Origin: Spirochaetales bacterium
Lineage (GTDB): Bacteria; Spirochaetota; Spirochaetia; SZUA-6; DRHE01
DNA: 42,337 nt
Reading direction: 5' to 3'
NCBI GenBank assembly: GCA_030604195.1
Contig: JAUVWI010000026.1
Span: 1 to 42,337, forward strand
In this document: positions 8,517-17,130 of the stretch, one piece after another
Position numbering within the stretch: position 1 is the first letter of the stretch
Layout of the letters: every line of letters begins with the position of its first letter
Notes under the pieces: generated by a model
The model's database searches: none
Told to the model about the DNA's origin: nothing
What the model saw: only the letters and a program-made list of their open reading frames with translations
Translations under genes and position numbers: made by a program

Positions 8517-9284
8517 TTAAAGCGAGGCTAACACACCGCCGTCAACATAGATAATCTGCCCGCTGACAAAGCTTGAGGCTGCAGAAGCCAGGAATATTGC
8601 CGTGCCTGCCAGCTCATCAACATTACCCCAGCGGCCTGCTGGTGTTCGTTTTTTGAGCCAGCTGTCAAATTCAGGATTATCAGCCAGGGGTTGAGTCAAT
8701 TCAGTGATAAAATATCCCGGTCCGATACCGTTAACCTGTATATTATGGCCGGCCCACTCCACGGCCATGGCCCTGGTCAGCATCTTTAAGCCGCCCTTGG
8801 CTGCCGTGTAGGGGCCGGTGGTGTTTCGGCCCAGCTCACTCATCAGGGAGCAGGTATTGATTATCTTGCCGCTGCGCCGGGAAATCATTCCCTTTACCAC
8901 AACCTTGCTGACCAGCCAGGCGCTGGTCAGGTTGATATCAATAACTTCATGCCAGGTTGATTCTTCAAAGTCCTCTAATGGCCCTCTTAAGTTGTTGCCT
9001 ACATTATTTACCAGAATATCGATGGGCCCGATACTCGTTTCGATTTCTCTGACCTGCCTTTCAATCTGCTTACTTTGCAGCACATCAAATACGAATCCGT
9101 GGGCAGCCAACCCCTGCCCGGTTAATTCCGAGACGGCTGAAGCAAGCCTCTCCCGGGTACGGCCATTTAATGCTACAGTAGCGCCGGCCCGGGCCAGACC
9201 CCGGGCAATGGCAAAACCGAGCCCCATGCTGGAACCGGTTATCAGCGCAACTCTACCCTTTAAATCAAATAAAGAATTTTCCAA
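8517..9284 (-). CDS. SDR family oxidoreductase, gluconate 5-dehydrogenase-like
   Basis: Classical short-chain dehydrogenase, 255 residues. The cofactor loop is ITGSSMGLG (15-23), NNVG is at 93-96, and the catalytic Ser146, Tyr159 and Lys163 are in place. The C-terminus ends with the usual SFVSGQIIYVDGG. The closest subgroup by eye is IdnO/gluconate 5-dehydrogenase (GRVALITGSS start, LNGRT at 39-43 suggesting NADP preference). It is the last gene of cluster A, 19 bases after a zinc alcohol dehydrogenase. It probably reduces or oxidises a sugar acid or keto-sugar brought in by that cluster. Substrate is not determined by sequence. Confidence 0.82.
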   Translation of the reverse strand: MENSLFDLKGRVALITGSSMGLGFAIARGLARAGATVALNGRTRERLASAVSELTGQGLAAHGFVFDVLQSKQIERQVREIETSIGPIDILVNNVGNNLRGPLEDFEESTWHEVIDINLTSAWLVSKVVVKGMISRRSGKIINTCSLMSELGRNTTGPYTAAKGGLKMLTRAMAVEWAGHNIQVNGIGPGYFITELTQPLADNPEFDSWLKKRTPAGRWGNVDELAGTAIFLASAASSFVSGQIIYVDGGVLASL

Positions 9285-9303
9285 AATAGTCTCCCTTTAA
9301 AAA

Positions 9304-10329
9304 TTATTCAGCACTCGTGTCAATCAGCACTCTCATTACCTCTTTTCCGCTTTTGGCCTTGGCAAAGGCATCTACTCCCCTTTCCAGGGGGAAGGGTGTA
9401 GACAATAGTTTACGGAAATCGAGGCCGGAATTTGACATAATATTGATAGCTCTTTCAAAGTCATAGGGCGCATAGACGCGGACACCTTTTACAATAAGCT
9501 CCTTGAAGGTCAGGGAGACAATATCGCAGGGAACTAAATCCTTGGGCATTGCTATCATTACAACTTCACCTCGCACCCGGCAGATTTGTGTTGCCGTAAC
9601 AAAGGTGGAGGCGCCGCCGGCGGCTTCAAAGACAATATCCGCTCCCCGCCCGGATGTTAATTCCATTATCTCTTCAACTGTATTTCCCCTGTCTACATCA
9701 ATTACCTGGAATCCATATTCCCCGGCAAGCTTAATACGATAAGGTTCACGCTCACAAAGCAGTATTTTATCTGCTCCGGAATTCTTAAGCACCAGGGCGG
9801 TCAGCAAACCTATTGGTCCGGCGCCCAGCACACATACGCTGTCACCGGTTTTGAGGCTGGATAAACGAACTGCGTGCACTGCAACAGCCAGCGGCTCGAT
9901 CAAGGCTGCAGTTTGATAGTCAATTGAATCCGGCACCTTATAGAGTCTGTCTATTGCTACAGTTACGTACTGAGCAAAAGCCCCATTCCTGTCAATTCCA
10001 TAGAGTTTCAGATTCTGGCATACATAAGCAAAACCCGATTTACAGGCAATACATTCACCACAGGAGATCAACGGTTCCGCTGTTACCCTGTCGCCCACCA
10101 TGAATCCTTCATTTTTATTTGAATTTATACTGACTATATTGCCGGCAAACTCATGGCCCATTATGAGCGGCGCCTTTGCCCTGGGATGTTTACCGGCCAG
10201 TATTGAAAGGTCTGTACCGCAAATCCCTGCGGCCTTCACCCGGATAAGGACTTCACCAGCCGCAGGTACCGGCCGGCCATACTCCTTGAATTCGATATTT
10301 TTTTTTCCTGTAAATACTAATGCTTTCAT
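9304..10329 (-). CDS. Zinc-dependent alcohol/polyol dehydrogenase (MDR family)
   Basis: Medium-chain dehydrogenase of 341 residues. Catalytic zinc ligands are Cys37, His59 and Glu60 (GHE), with Glu145 in the EPLAVA motif. The structural zinc site has Cys90, Cys93, Cys96 and Cys104. The nucleotide-binding loop reads VLGAGPIGLL. The pattern is that of sorbitol/L-idonate/threonine dehydrogenases acting on secondary hydroxyls of polyols and sugar acids. It sits 13 bases after a second dehydrogenase of the same family. Two successive dehydrogenases plus an SDR suggest oxidation then reduction of an imported sugar derivative, for example C-5 epimerisation as in idonate catabolism. That pathway is inference. 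Confidence 0.83.
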   Translation of the reverse strand: MKALVFTGKKNIEFKEYGRPVPAAGEVLIRVKAAGICGTDLSILAGKHPRAKAPLIMGHEFAGNIVSINSNKNEGFMVGDRVTAEPLISCGECIACKSGFAYVCQNLKLYGIDRNGAFAQYVTVAIDRLYKVPDSIDYQTAALIEPLAVAVHAVRLSSLKTGDSVCVLGAGPIGLLTALVLKNSGADKILLCEREPYRIKLAGEYGFQVIDVDRGNTVEEIMELTSGRGADIVFEAAGGASTFVTATQICRVRGEVVMIAMPKDLVPCDIVSLTFKELIVKGVRVYAPYDFERAINIMSNSGLDFRKLLSTPFPLERGVDAFAKAKSGKEVMRVLIDTSAE

Positions 10330-10342
10330 TCTATACTCTTCC

Positions 10343-11359
10343 TTATGAATCTATAACGATTTTGCAGACCTCTTCAGGATGTCTGTCCCAGAGATCAAAG
10401 GCTTTATCTATTTCACCAAGTGTAAACCGGTGAGTAATTAAAACTCCGGGATCCAGCTTAACCTTATCTATAATAACAGCGACCTCTTCCATCTCACTTC
10501 TTAAGGCATTACGCGAACCTCTGATATCCAATTCCCTGGCAACGAAATATTTCGTTTCATAAGTTACAGGCTCTTTGCAATATCCTATATAGACAACCCG
10601 TCCGGAAAAATCAACGACATCGATGGCTTGCGTAAAGGTTTGGGGTAATCCGACTGCCTCGATTACCACACCGGGCCACCTGCCCCGGGTGAGCTCCTGA
10701 ATTATCTCCTTAAGATCATTATCCTTTGAGTTAATTACCATACTCGCCCCGACAGATTTCGCTTTCTCAAGCTTATTGTCGCTGATATCAGCAGCAATAA
10801 CGGTTGCCCCTTTATAGCTTGCGGCAAGAATAGCGCCGAGGCCTATAACACCGCAGCCTATTACCAGGACAAGATCGCTGCCTGTAACTGCAGCCCTGTT
10901 GCAACCATGCAGGCCCACACTTAACGGCTCGATAAGGGCAATTTTATCCGGATCTCTAATTTCCGGTAATAGAATATTTTCAGATGGAACAATAATATAT
11001 TCAACTGCTGCGCCCTCTCGCTGGTTACCCATGGTTTGGTTGTTTCGACAGGTATTCGGTCTTCCTGTGGTGCATGGGTAACAATTCCCACAAGCGGTAT
11101 ATGGAGAAATGGAGACAACAGCGCCTCTTTCCACCTTTCCTTTCACCTGGCTGCCTGTACTTACAACCTCTCCTGCTATTTCATGGCCGGGTATCCTTGG
11201 ATACCGGACTAAAGGATTCAAACCGCGGTAAGTGTTTAAGTCGCTGCCGCATAACCCGAGAACCTTAACCTTAACCAGCACATCTGCCGGACCCAATTCA
11301 GGCCGCGGAATATCGATTATTTCAACTTTTCGTGGGGCAATTATCCTTGCTGCTTTCAA
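10343..11359 (-). CDS. Zinc-dependent alcohol dehydrogenase (galactonate/galactitol dehydrogenase-like)
   Basis: A second MDR zinc dehydrogenase, 338 residues. Cys37, His59 and Glu60 bind the catalytic zinc, and Cys90, Cys93, Cys96 and Cys104 the structural one. The SPYTACGNCYPC segment resembles L-galactonate-5-dehydrogenase and related enzymes. The Rossmann loop is VIGCGVIGLG. It follows the permease genes of cluster A with a 63-base gap and precedes the other dehydrogenase. The similarity to its neighbour is only family-level (different central sequence), so this is not a recent duplication. NAD(P) preference is not resolved. Confidence 0.82.
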   Translation of the reverse strand: MKAARIIAPRKVEIIDIPRPELGPADVLVKVKVLGLCGSDLNTYRGLNPLVRYPRIPGHEIAGEVVSTGSQVKGKVERGAVVSISPYTACGNCYPCTTGRPNTCRNNQTMGNQREGAAVEYIIVPSENILLPEIRDPDKIALIEPLSVGLHGCNRAAVTGSDLVLVIGCGVIGLGAILAASYKGATVIAADISDNKLEKAKSVGASMVINSKDNDLKEIIQELTRGRWPGVVIEAVGLPQTFTQAIDVVDFSGRVVYIGYCKEPVTYETKYFVARELDIRGSRNALRSEMEEVAVIIDKVKLDPGVLITHRFTLGEIDKAFDLWDRHPEEVCKIVIDS

Positions 11360-11422
11360 AATATAATTTCCTTGCTGATATTAATTATAAGCTAATGTCT
11401 TTTGCTCATTGTTGGCGGTCAA

Positions 11423-12256
11423 TCAGCCTTTAACTGAACCGGAGGTCAACCCCTGAACAATATAGCGCTGGAAAAAGATTACAAAAATAAAAGCAGGTAT
11501 ACAGGCTATTACCGCGCCTGCTCCCATCTGGTTCCAGGAAATAAACATATCTGCGATGAAATCAGAAGCTCCTACGGATAAATTCTTTGAACGTGATGTA
11601 GGGGCCAGGATAAGGTTGTAAAGAAATTCATTCCAGGTGCCCAGGAAGGTAATAATAGAGCTTGCCGCTATACCGGGCAGGGCCAGGGGCAGAGCAATTC
11701 TGAAGAAAGTCTGAAACCTTGAACTGCCGTCAATTCTTGCCGCTTCATCAAGCTCTTTTGGAATTGTGTCGAAAAAACCAATATTGATCCAGATAGAAAA
11801 TGGCAGCCACATGTAAGTGCCTATAATTATCTGCGCAAGAAGAGTATCGTATAATCTCAGCCAGCCTATCATCATAAAGAAGGGAACAATCAGAGATATG
11901 GGCGGGAATACACGAATTCCCAGAAATGTATAGCGAAGAAGCTTGTTAAATCTGAATTTGTATCTTGAAAATCCATAGGCAGCGATAGTTCCAAAGGTTA
12001 TGCAGGATAAAGTAGCCCCAATAGAAATAACTATAGTGTTATATGTATATCTTAAGTAAGGGCGCGTTTCAAAAATAGAAATATAATTATCAAAGGTCGG
12101 CTTTCTGGGAAAGTATGTCGGTTTCGGTGTATAAATTTCTTCATCAGCCTTTATGCTGGTTATTACCATCCAGTATATCGGGAATAAACTGAACAAAAAG
12201 TAGACAGTCAGTACGATAATGGCCAGAGATTTATTTTTATTTCTTAATTTTACCAT
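11423..12256 (-). CDS. Carbohydrate ABC transporter permease, MalG type (cluster A)
   Basis: Inner-membrane subunit of a CUT1 carbohydrate importer. The 277-residue form has about six transmembrane helices, beginning with LAIIVLTVYFLFSLFPIYW. The cytoplasmic EAA loop, which contacts the ATPase, reads KELDEAARIDGSSRFQTFFR and ends in the typical LPLALPG. The ATG at 12256 is preferred because GGAG lies five bases upstream; an in-frame ATG at 12286 would add ten residues and overlap the previous gene. It pairs with the MalF-type gene just upstream. No ATPase gene is nearby. Confidence 0.9.
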   Translation of the reverse strand: MVKLRNKNKSLAIIVLTVYFLFSLFPIYWMVITSIKADEEIYTPKPTYFPRKPTFDNYISIFETRPYLRYTYNTIVISIGATLSCITFGTIAAYGFSRYKFRFNKLLRYTFLGIRVFPPISLIVPFFMMIGWLRLYDTLLAQIIIGTYMWLPFSIWINIGFFDTIPKELDEAARIDGSSRFQTFFRIALPLALPGIAASSIITFLGTWNEFLYNLILAPTSRSKNLSVGASDFIADMFISWNQMGAGAVIACIPAFIFVIFFQRYIVQGLTSGSVKG

Positions 12257-12275
12257 AAAAACTCCATATATTTGC

Positions 12276-13142
12276 TTAGATATCATTAACCCTGATCAAT
12301 GAAACGAACATTGACACCATAAGCATGGACATGACCACCATAATGACGGATAAAGATGCGGCATATCCCAGTTTCAAGCCAATGAATGCCTTGTCATAAA
12401 CATAAGTCACCAGCATCTGTGTTGACTCGCCGGGACCTCCCCTGGTTAGGGTGAAGACAATATCTATAGTTCTGAAGGCAAATATCGAGGAGATCATAAC
12501 TGAAGTTAAAACCGAGGGTTTAAGCATTGGAAAGGTGATCTTGTGAAAGCTATTCCAGGAGTTTGCCCCATCTATTGAAGCCGCTTCGTAGAGTTCGGGT
12601 GATATAGATTGTAACCCCGCCAGCAAGATAACCATGATAAATGGGATTACCGTCCAGGCATGTACCTGGGAAAGCACAAGCATTGTAACAGTGGGTAGAG
12701 AAAGCCAGGGAACGGGATTCGTTATTAAACTCATCTTCAAGAGAAGATCATTGATAACACCATTGGTATCGTTAAGGATCCATTTCCACATAAGAGAGGC
12801 AATGACCGGTGGTATGGCCCAGGCCCACAGGGCAATTGTTCTCAAGAATCCCTTGAATCTATTAATCGTATTCAGGCTTAAGGCCACCAGCAACCCGGTG
12901 AGAAAAGCAGATCCGATACCAAAGAAAACATATTCAAGTGAATGCAGGAAATAGAGCCAGAACTGAGGGTCTGCAAAGAGAATCTCTTTATAATTATTCA
13001 AACCCGTCCATACGAGATTTGCAGAAGAGAAATCGTGCAGGCTCAGGTAAATCACATAACCGATGGGGAAAATTACCAGAAGTACCAGAAGAGACAAAGC
13101 CGGAACAATTAATAAGAAACCGAAAGTATTATCCTTAACCAT
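12276..13142 (-). CDS. Carbohydrate ABC transporter permease, MalF type (cluster A)
   Basis: Inner-membrane permease subunit, 288 residues with about six predicted helices (the first near 7-31, FGFLLIVPALSLLVLLVIFP). The EAA loop reads PELYEAASIDGANSWNSFHK. It forms a heterodimer with the MalG-type protein encoded next. The gene follows the binding-protein gene but is separated from it by a strong hairpin/T-run, so it is probably expressed at a lower level. Likely substrates are oligosaccharides, polyols or sugar acids, as judged only from the neighbouring dehydrogenases. Confidence 0.91.
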   Translation of the reverse strand: MVKDNTFGFLLIVPALSLLVLLVIFPIGYVIYLSLHDFSSANLVWTGLNNYKEILFADPQFWLYFLHSLEYVFFGIGSAFLTGLLVALSLNTINRFKGFLRTIALWAWAIPPVIASLMWKWILNDTNGVINDLLLKMSLITNPVPWLSLPTVTMLVLSQVHAWTVIPFIMVILLAGLQSISPELYEAASIDGANSWNSFHKITFPMLKPSVLTSVMISSIFAFRTIDIVFTLTRGGPGESTQMLVTYVYDKAFIGLKLGYAASLSVIMVVMSMLMVSMFVSLIRVNDI

Positions 13143-13160
13143 TTACTTTAAACCCTCTTA

Positions 13161-13194
13161 TAAAAACAGGGTGGAGGTGTTAACTCCACCCTGT
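13161..13194 (-). terminator. Intrinsic terminator/attenuator between binding protein and permease genes
   Basis: Perfect 11-bp stem: ACAGGGTGGAG (13166-13176) pairs with CTCCACCCTGT (13184-13194) around a 7-base loop. Read on the minus strand it is followed directly by TTTTTA, the classical rho-independent arrangement. It lies in the operon between the binding-protein gene and the first permease gene, so it should let most transcripts stop after the binding protein and only some read through. Confidence 0.85.
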
Positions 13195-13206
13195 CAACTA
13201 TGATAT

Positions 13207-14598
13207 TTAGTAACCCAGTATCTTGTCAATTTTCTTCTGGGCGTCGTCCATGGCCTCCTGGGAGGATTTCTTGCCAATCAGTGCCTTCTGCAGCTCTTCG
13301 ATGACCGCTTTATAAACCTCACCCTGTCCATGGTACAGGTCTACAACAGTATCTTCAATTTTTGCCAGCACATTGCTGTAGCCGACGAGTTTTGACTCAG
13401 GATGTTCATAAGCCTTTTTGAGGAAAACCTCATTATTTTCAATGGCAAATTCATTTACCTGTCCCCGCAAGGAGCGATAGATATCCATGAAAATCAGGCT
13501 GGCGGTCTTGTTTTTTGAATATACTGATATTGCCCAGCCATTCCAGTGTTGAATATGGGTCATTGGACCGCCCCTGGTTGCGGCGGGCTGAAGCGCCACA
13601 GCAAAATCATCTCCAATAGCGGATGTTACACAACGGGCATAGAGGTAGGTCGGGTCAATTACCATGGCAACATTGCCGGATAAGAAGAAATCAGCTACAT
13701 CGCCGTGCTGATAAGCGGTAACACCCTGGGGCACAACTTTATCAACATTGCGCATTGCAACCAATCTTTCAACAACCCGGACAGCTTCAGGAGTATTAAA
13801 TTTAACCTTGCCATTCACGTTGTCAGGGTTAGAACCAAGCAACAATGCCTGAGCTTTTATGAGCTGAGCTCCGTCTAAAATACCACCGCCCTTATAAGCA
13901 TAACCCCACTGATCGATTTTGCCGTCACCATCTTTATCGATTGTCAGCTTTTTGATCATCTCATCCATCTCAGCCCAGGTTTGCGGTGGATGATCATAGC
14001 CAGCTGCTTTCAACATACTGGGCCGGTAATAGAGAAGATCAATAATCCTGCCAACCTGGGGAGTGCTGTAGTTGTGTCCATCAAGGATAGTTTCCTTCAA
14101 CCCGGAGTGATATTCCGCCATGGTTGCATCATCCCAGAGGAAATCCACATTCAACAGCCAGCCCTTGTTTACAAAAGCTGCATAATTTGTCTCGTCAAGG
14201 GGCACAATATCCACAGCATCGGACTTGGCTAAAAACAGGGGCTGTAATTTCGGCATCATCTGTTCATCCGGAGTACCAACAAATTCAACCGCTACACCTG
14301 TGGTCCGGGAAAACATGGCTCCATTAAGCAGAGTCGCCGGGTCCCAGGATAGGTCCCCCCAGTTGTAAATAATGATCTTTTTGGAACCTTCCGCCTCAAT
14401 TGTTTCTTTTGCGCCTTCAGGAAGGACATACTTTTCACTAATTACCCTGGGTTGATTCGGTGACCATTTTACCTTTGAGGCGTCATAGGATGTACTGACT
14501 TTAACCTCTGCTCCTGCTGCTTCTTTCTGGCCGCCGCCAAAAAGAGGCAGTAAAGCAATAAACAGAACTAAGACAAGAACCATCAGTTTTTTGTTCAT
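13207..14598 (-). CDS. Extracellular carbohydrate-binding protein of ABC transporter (cluster A)
   Basis: Periplasmic binding protein of the CUT1 family, 463 residues. The signal peptide runs from MNKKL through a hydrophobic core to LLPLFGGGQKEAA. There is no lipobox cysteine, so it is probably released by signal peptidase I or kept by an unusual anchor. A calcium-loop-like DKDGDGKIDQWG lies in the middle of the chain, as in many sugar-binding proteins. The ribosome binding site is AAGGGGG seven bases upstream. It is the first gene of the transport operon, directly downstream of the gntR gene and a 17-bp palindrome. The ligand cannot be read from sequence. Confidence 0.9.
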   Translation of the reverse strand: MNKKLMVLVLVLFIALLPLFGGGQKEAAGAEVKVSTSYDASKVKWSPNQPRVISEKYVLPEGAKETIEAEGSKKIIIYNWGDLSWDPATLLNGAMFSRTTGVAVEFVGTPDEQMMPKLQPLFLAKSDAVDIVPLDETNYAAFVNKGWLLNVDFLWDDATMAEYHSGLKETILDGHNYSTPQVGRIIDLLYYRPSMLKAAGYDHPPQTWAEMDEMIKKLTIDKDGDGKIDQWGYAYKGGGILDGAQLIKAQALLLGSNPDNVNGKVKFNTPEAVRVVERLVAMRNVDKVVPQGVTAYQHGDVADFFLSGNVAMVIDPTYLYARCVTSAIGDDFAVALQPAATRGGPMTHIQHWNGWAISVYSKNKTASLIFMDIYRSLRGQVNEFAIENNEVFLKKAYEHPESKLVGYSNVLAKIEDTVVDLYHGQGEVYKAVIEELQKALIGKKSSQEAMDDAQKKIDKILGY

Positions 14599-14631
14599 TG
14601 TCTAACCCCCTTAAACATGAGTTTTTTATAT

Positions 14632-14648
14632 AGTAGTCAACGACTACT
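14632..14648 (-). promoter_or_regulatory. Palindromic operator candidate upstream of cluster A binding protein
   Basis: AGTAGTC-AAC-GACTACT is a perfect 7-bp inverted repeat with a 3-base centre, 34 bases upstream of the binding-protein start. It overlaps the probable spacer of a promoter whose -10 would be TATATA just downstream on the minus strand; the -35 is poor. The gntR gene of cluster A ends 32 bases away, so its product is the obvious candidate to bind here. This is inference from position and symmetry. Confidence 0.5.
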
Positions 14649-14679
14649 TATTTGCCGCTTAACAGCAAATATTTACTTA

Positions 14680-15363
14680 CTATTCGTTACCTGCCAGTAA
14701 TTTCACCAGGTATTTCTTAACACGATCAAGGTGAGCATGCATTTCAGCTTTAGCCTTGCTTGCATCTCTATTAGAAAGTGCAGAGATAATACGGTTGTGT
14801 TCATCAACAGTTTCAACCAGATCATTTTTATGGTAATCAAAAAAGATTCGGCTTCCTTGCACATGTGTATTTTCACGTTCAAGAACCTTCAGAAGACGCC
14901 GGTTTCCGGAAATAAGCGCTATCTCTTTATGAAAGCGGGCATCTGCACTCAGGTATGATAGATAGATAGAGTCCCAATTTTCTGCGGAAATCAGTTTCTC
15001 CATTTCTCCGGTTGAACCCTGCAGTTTTTCAATATCCTGATCAGTAATACGCTTAACCGCTAATTCTATTGCGTAACATTCAAGAATAATACGTATATCA
15101 AAAGATTCTGCAATGTCTTTGCTGCTTGGATTGGTCACAAAGGTACCCGATTGAGGAATTATTTCAACCAGTTTTTCATGTTCCAAACGGTGTAATGCAA
15201 GTCTTAAAGGCATTCTGCTTATACCCAGTTGGGCCTCGATAAATGCAAGGTCCAAACGCTGGCCGGGAAAAAAAGCCTTGCTTATTATTTTCTCAAATAA
15301 TATTTGATATGCGGTTTCACTTTTTTTCTGCGCTTTTATGCGCGAAAATTTAATATTATCCAT
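14680..15363 (-). CDS. GntR family transcriptional regulator, FadR subfamily (cluster A)
   Basis: A 227-residue DNA-binding regulator. The N-terminal winged helix (about 15-76) includes FPGQRLD (32-38), ISRMPLRLALHRLE (48-61) and the wing IPQSGTFV (69-76). The C-terminal all-helical FCD domain (about 88-215) shows the Asp...His (DARFHKE), DEHNRI and AHLDRV pieces that usually hold a metal and sense a carboxylated effector. FadR-type regulators commonly respond to sugar acids, fitting the dehydrogenases of the cluster. It lies upstream of and on the same strand as the binding-protein gene. No Shine-Dalgarno sequence is visible before the ATG. Confidence 0.88.
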   Translation of the reverse strand: MDNIKFSRIKAQKKSETAYQILFEKIISKAFFPGQRLDLAFIEAQLGISRMPLRLALHRLEHEKLVEIIPQSGTFVTNPSSKDIAESFDIRIILECYAIELAVKRITDQDIEKLQGSTGEMEKLISAENWDSIYLSYLSADARFHKEIALISGNRRLLKVLERENTHVQGSRIFFDYHKNDLVETVDEHNRIISALSNRDASKAKAEMHAHLDRVKKYLVKLLAGNE

Positions 15364-15381
15364 CTTATATCTATGATCTTA

Positions 15382-15410
15382 GATTTAACACAAAAAAAGT
15401 AGCCTGTCAA
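15382..15410 (-). promoter_or_regulatory. Probable promoter of gntR (cluster A)
   Basis: A perfect -35 box TTGACA (minus strand, 15405-15410) is followed after 17 bases by TAAATC (15382-15387), a weak -10. The predicted transcript would start only about a dozen bases before the gntR ATG, which has no ribosome binding site, so the message may be nearly leaderless. Confidence 0.45.
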
Positions 15411-15474
15411 GAACTTTTTAATCAGTGCCATTTGTGCTGTAGGGGTTTTTAACCCGATTTAACGAGGTCTACCC

Positions 15475-15855
15475 CTATTTGACTACGGCTGACGGAATAT
15501 TGGGGCTTTTGGGGTTTACAGTGATCGATTGTCCAGACGGAGAAATAACAAGGTCCATGTCCTCCATTGGCACCGCTCCCAGCAGCACCGAGTCGCCGAT
15601 AACGAGCGCACCTGTGAAACAGGTGCGGTTTTCAAAGCGAATCTGAATTGGCCCGGCATAAGGCACTACATGTACCTTCTCGTCCGCTGTAGTAACTTCC
15701 CGTTTCTCTATTTCATGGAGTTCGAGCTGGACAGCAACGTGCTCCGGAATACAAATGGTCATTGCGCCTGTATCAACCAGCGCTTTTACTGCGATCGCTC
15801 TCAAATTGGATTTTACAGGATTTAGTAATTCTATATCAGCATAGATTAAGCCCAT
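15475..15855 (-). CDS. Retropepsin-like (clan AA) aspartic protease domain protein
   Basis: A 126-residue single-domain protein with the clan AA signature ALVDTGAMTICIP (catalytic Asp28-Thr-Gly30) and the C-terminal LLGAVPMEDMDLVI, equivalent to the conserved GxxxL/MxxxD region of bacterial retropepsin-like proteins. Such proteins act as dimers, as in viral proteases. ATG at 15855 is chosen because GGAGG lies five bases upstream; the open frame extends 27 codons further without a good start. It lies alone between cluster A and cluster B, on the same strand as both. Function is unknown; similar small genes are scattered in many bacteria. Protease activity is not shown by sequence alone. Confidence 0.7.
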   Translation of the reverse strand: MGLIYADIELLNPVKSNLRAIAVKALVDTGAMTICIPEHVAVQLELHEIEKREVTTADEKVHVVPYAGPIQIRFENRTCFTGALVIGDSVLLGAVPMEDMDLVISPSGQSITVNPKSPNIPSAVVK

Positions 15856-16001
15856 GGCAACCTCCATAGTCATCATCCGAAACAATACTATCATCTGGAA
15901 TTCTTCATTACAAGTCATGAATGGAGAATACAGCATTTCCTGATAAAACTTACATTTTAAACTTAGGTTTTAAGCTTACGTTTTAAACTTAAGTTCCAGA
16001 T
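15856..16001. repeat. Intergenic gap with 13-bp tandem array
   Basis: Between the retropepsin-like gene and the UroD-like gene, three consecutive 13-mers of the form RCTTANRTTTTAA occupy 15948-15960, 15961-15973 and 15974-15986, with a partial fourth copy to about 15997 (units differ at two or three positions). The array is AT-rich and ends four bases before the stop of the UroD-like gene at 16002. No gene is seen in the rest of the gap. Confidence 0.7.
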
Positions 16002-17069
16002 TCATGTTTTGAACTTTGTCCATATAGCCTCTGCCTGTTCTTTGCTGTGAACCACCGGCAGGAGCGCCAATGCCTCCCTGTTCAGCTTGCGGTGGATAAA
16101 GTCAATGTCTTCTCTGGTCATGTCGCCCCAGATGATTAGTGGTTTCCTGGATAATATTTTCTTGTAATGGGGATAGAGATCCTCCGCCCGGGGACCACCG
16201 ACATCGATGTGCAGCTCAATAGCGCTCAAATTAGTATTGATGAGTTGGTCCAGCGGCATGAAATCAGCGGGGTGCAGATGGATAATCGTGGAGTCGAAAT
16301 GATCGATCAGTCTGCAGAGATAGGGATAGATAAAACGCTCAAACAAAGCAGGCGAGAGCATGGCAGCAGAATCCTCCTGCAGCCAGACTCCTTTGCCGGG
16401 CATCCAGAGATTATAATAGAAAGAACCCACGCCGCCGTGAAATTGAGGGATAACCTTCAGCTGTGCCTCGGCAAAGCCTATCCAGATTGTGGTCAATTTC
16501 TCCAGCACGCGGTGAACCTCCTGTGGAGCATCCATCATTCTATAGATGAACTGCGGACTACCAAAAAGAGCAGCTAAAATATCGGAAAAGCCGCGCATTA
16601 GAGTTGGGGCTAACGGAAAGCGTCCATTGCTTTGCCGGTTCAAAAAGGTTAAAAATTCCTGTGCCTTTTGGACCCAGGGATTGTCCCCTGAGAACTCCTG
16701 GATGTCTTCTGCCGTGCGGAAGCACACGGGTGGAAGACTGCGTGATGATCCTGTTTCGTAGTCTGAGAATACCCGGCAGCCGGCCATAGCTTCCATCCAG
16801 GGCACGCCCCAGAAAGCTGCGCCGCTCCAAATAAACTCCCCGCAGTAATCTTCATAGAGGCTATAGAGTCTTTCGTACTGGTCTATGAACATCTCTACAT
16901 TCAAGTCCTCCGCCTTATACAAACCGGCAGGCAGGTGGCCCGCTGTGCAATAGCGCTTCAGTGGATAGTAGGTATCCATGAAGAAGCCGAGCAGCGGACC
17001 TTTGCTGTTGGACATTGTATAGAACATTTTGTGGCGTTCGATTCGTTCGAGGATAGATATTCTTTGCAT
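16002..17069 (-). CDS. UroD-like (MtaA/CmuA superfamily) protein without zinc cysteine
   Basis: A 355-residue TIM-barrel protein of the uroporphyrinogen decarboxylase/methyltransferase superfamily. This is recognised from FSDILAALFGSPQFIYRMMDAPQEV in the middle and the C-terminal SAIELHIDVGGPRAEDLYP...PLIIWGD. It is not HemE: the porphyrin-binding RxPVWxMRQAGR start is absent. Where cobalamin methyltransferases have His-x-Cys it has HLHP (264-267), and no later Cys ligand, so it may not bind zinc in the usual way. It is the last gene of the minus-strand half of cluster B, after the aldolase. Substrate is unknown; possibilities are a methyl transfer, decarboxylation or another lyase step in the pathway. 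Confidence 0.72.
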   Translation of the reverse strand: MQRISILERIERHKMFYTMSNSKGPLLGFFMDTYYPLKRYCTAGHLPAGLYKAEDLNVEMFIDQYERLYSLYEDYCGEFIWSGAAFWGVPWMEAMAGCRVFSDYETGSSRSLPPVCFRTAEDIQEFSGDNPWVQKAQEFLTFLNRQSNGRFPLAPTLMRGFSDILAALFGSPQFIYRMMDAPQEVHRVLEKLTTIWIGFAEAQLKVIPQFHGGVGSFYYNLWMPGKGVWLQEDSAAMLSPALFERFIYPYLCRLIDHFDSTIIHLHPADFMPLDQLINTNLSAIELHIDVGGPRAEDLYPHYKKILSRKPLIIWGDMTREDIDFIHRKLNREALALLPVVHSKEQAEAIWTKFKT

Positions 17070-17130
17070 CAGGAATACTTCCGGTTCTGCGGCGCCTGGT
17101 TGATCAGATCAATGGCCTGTACATCTTGTT

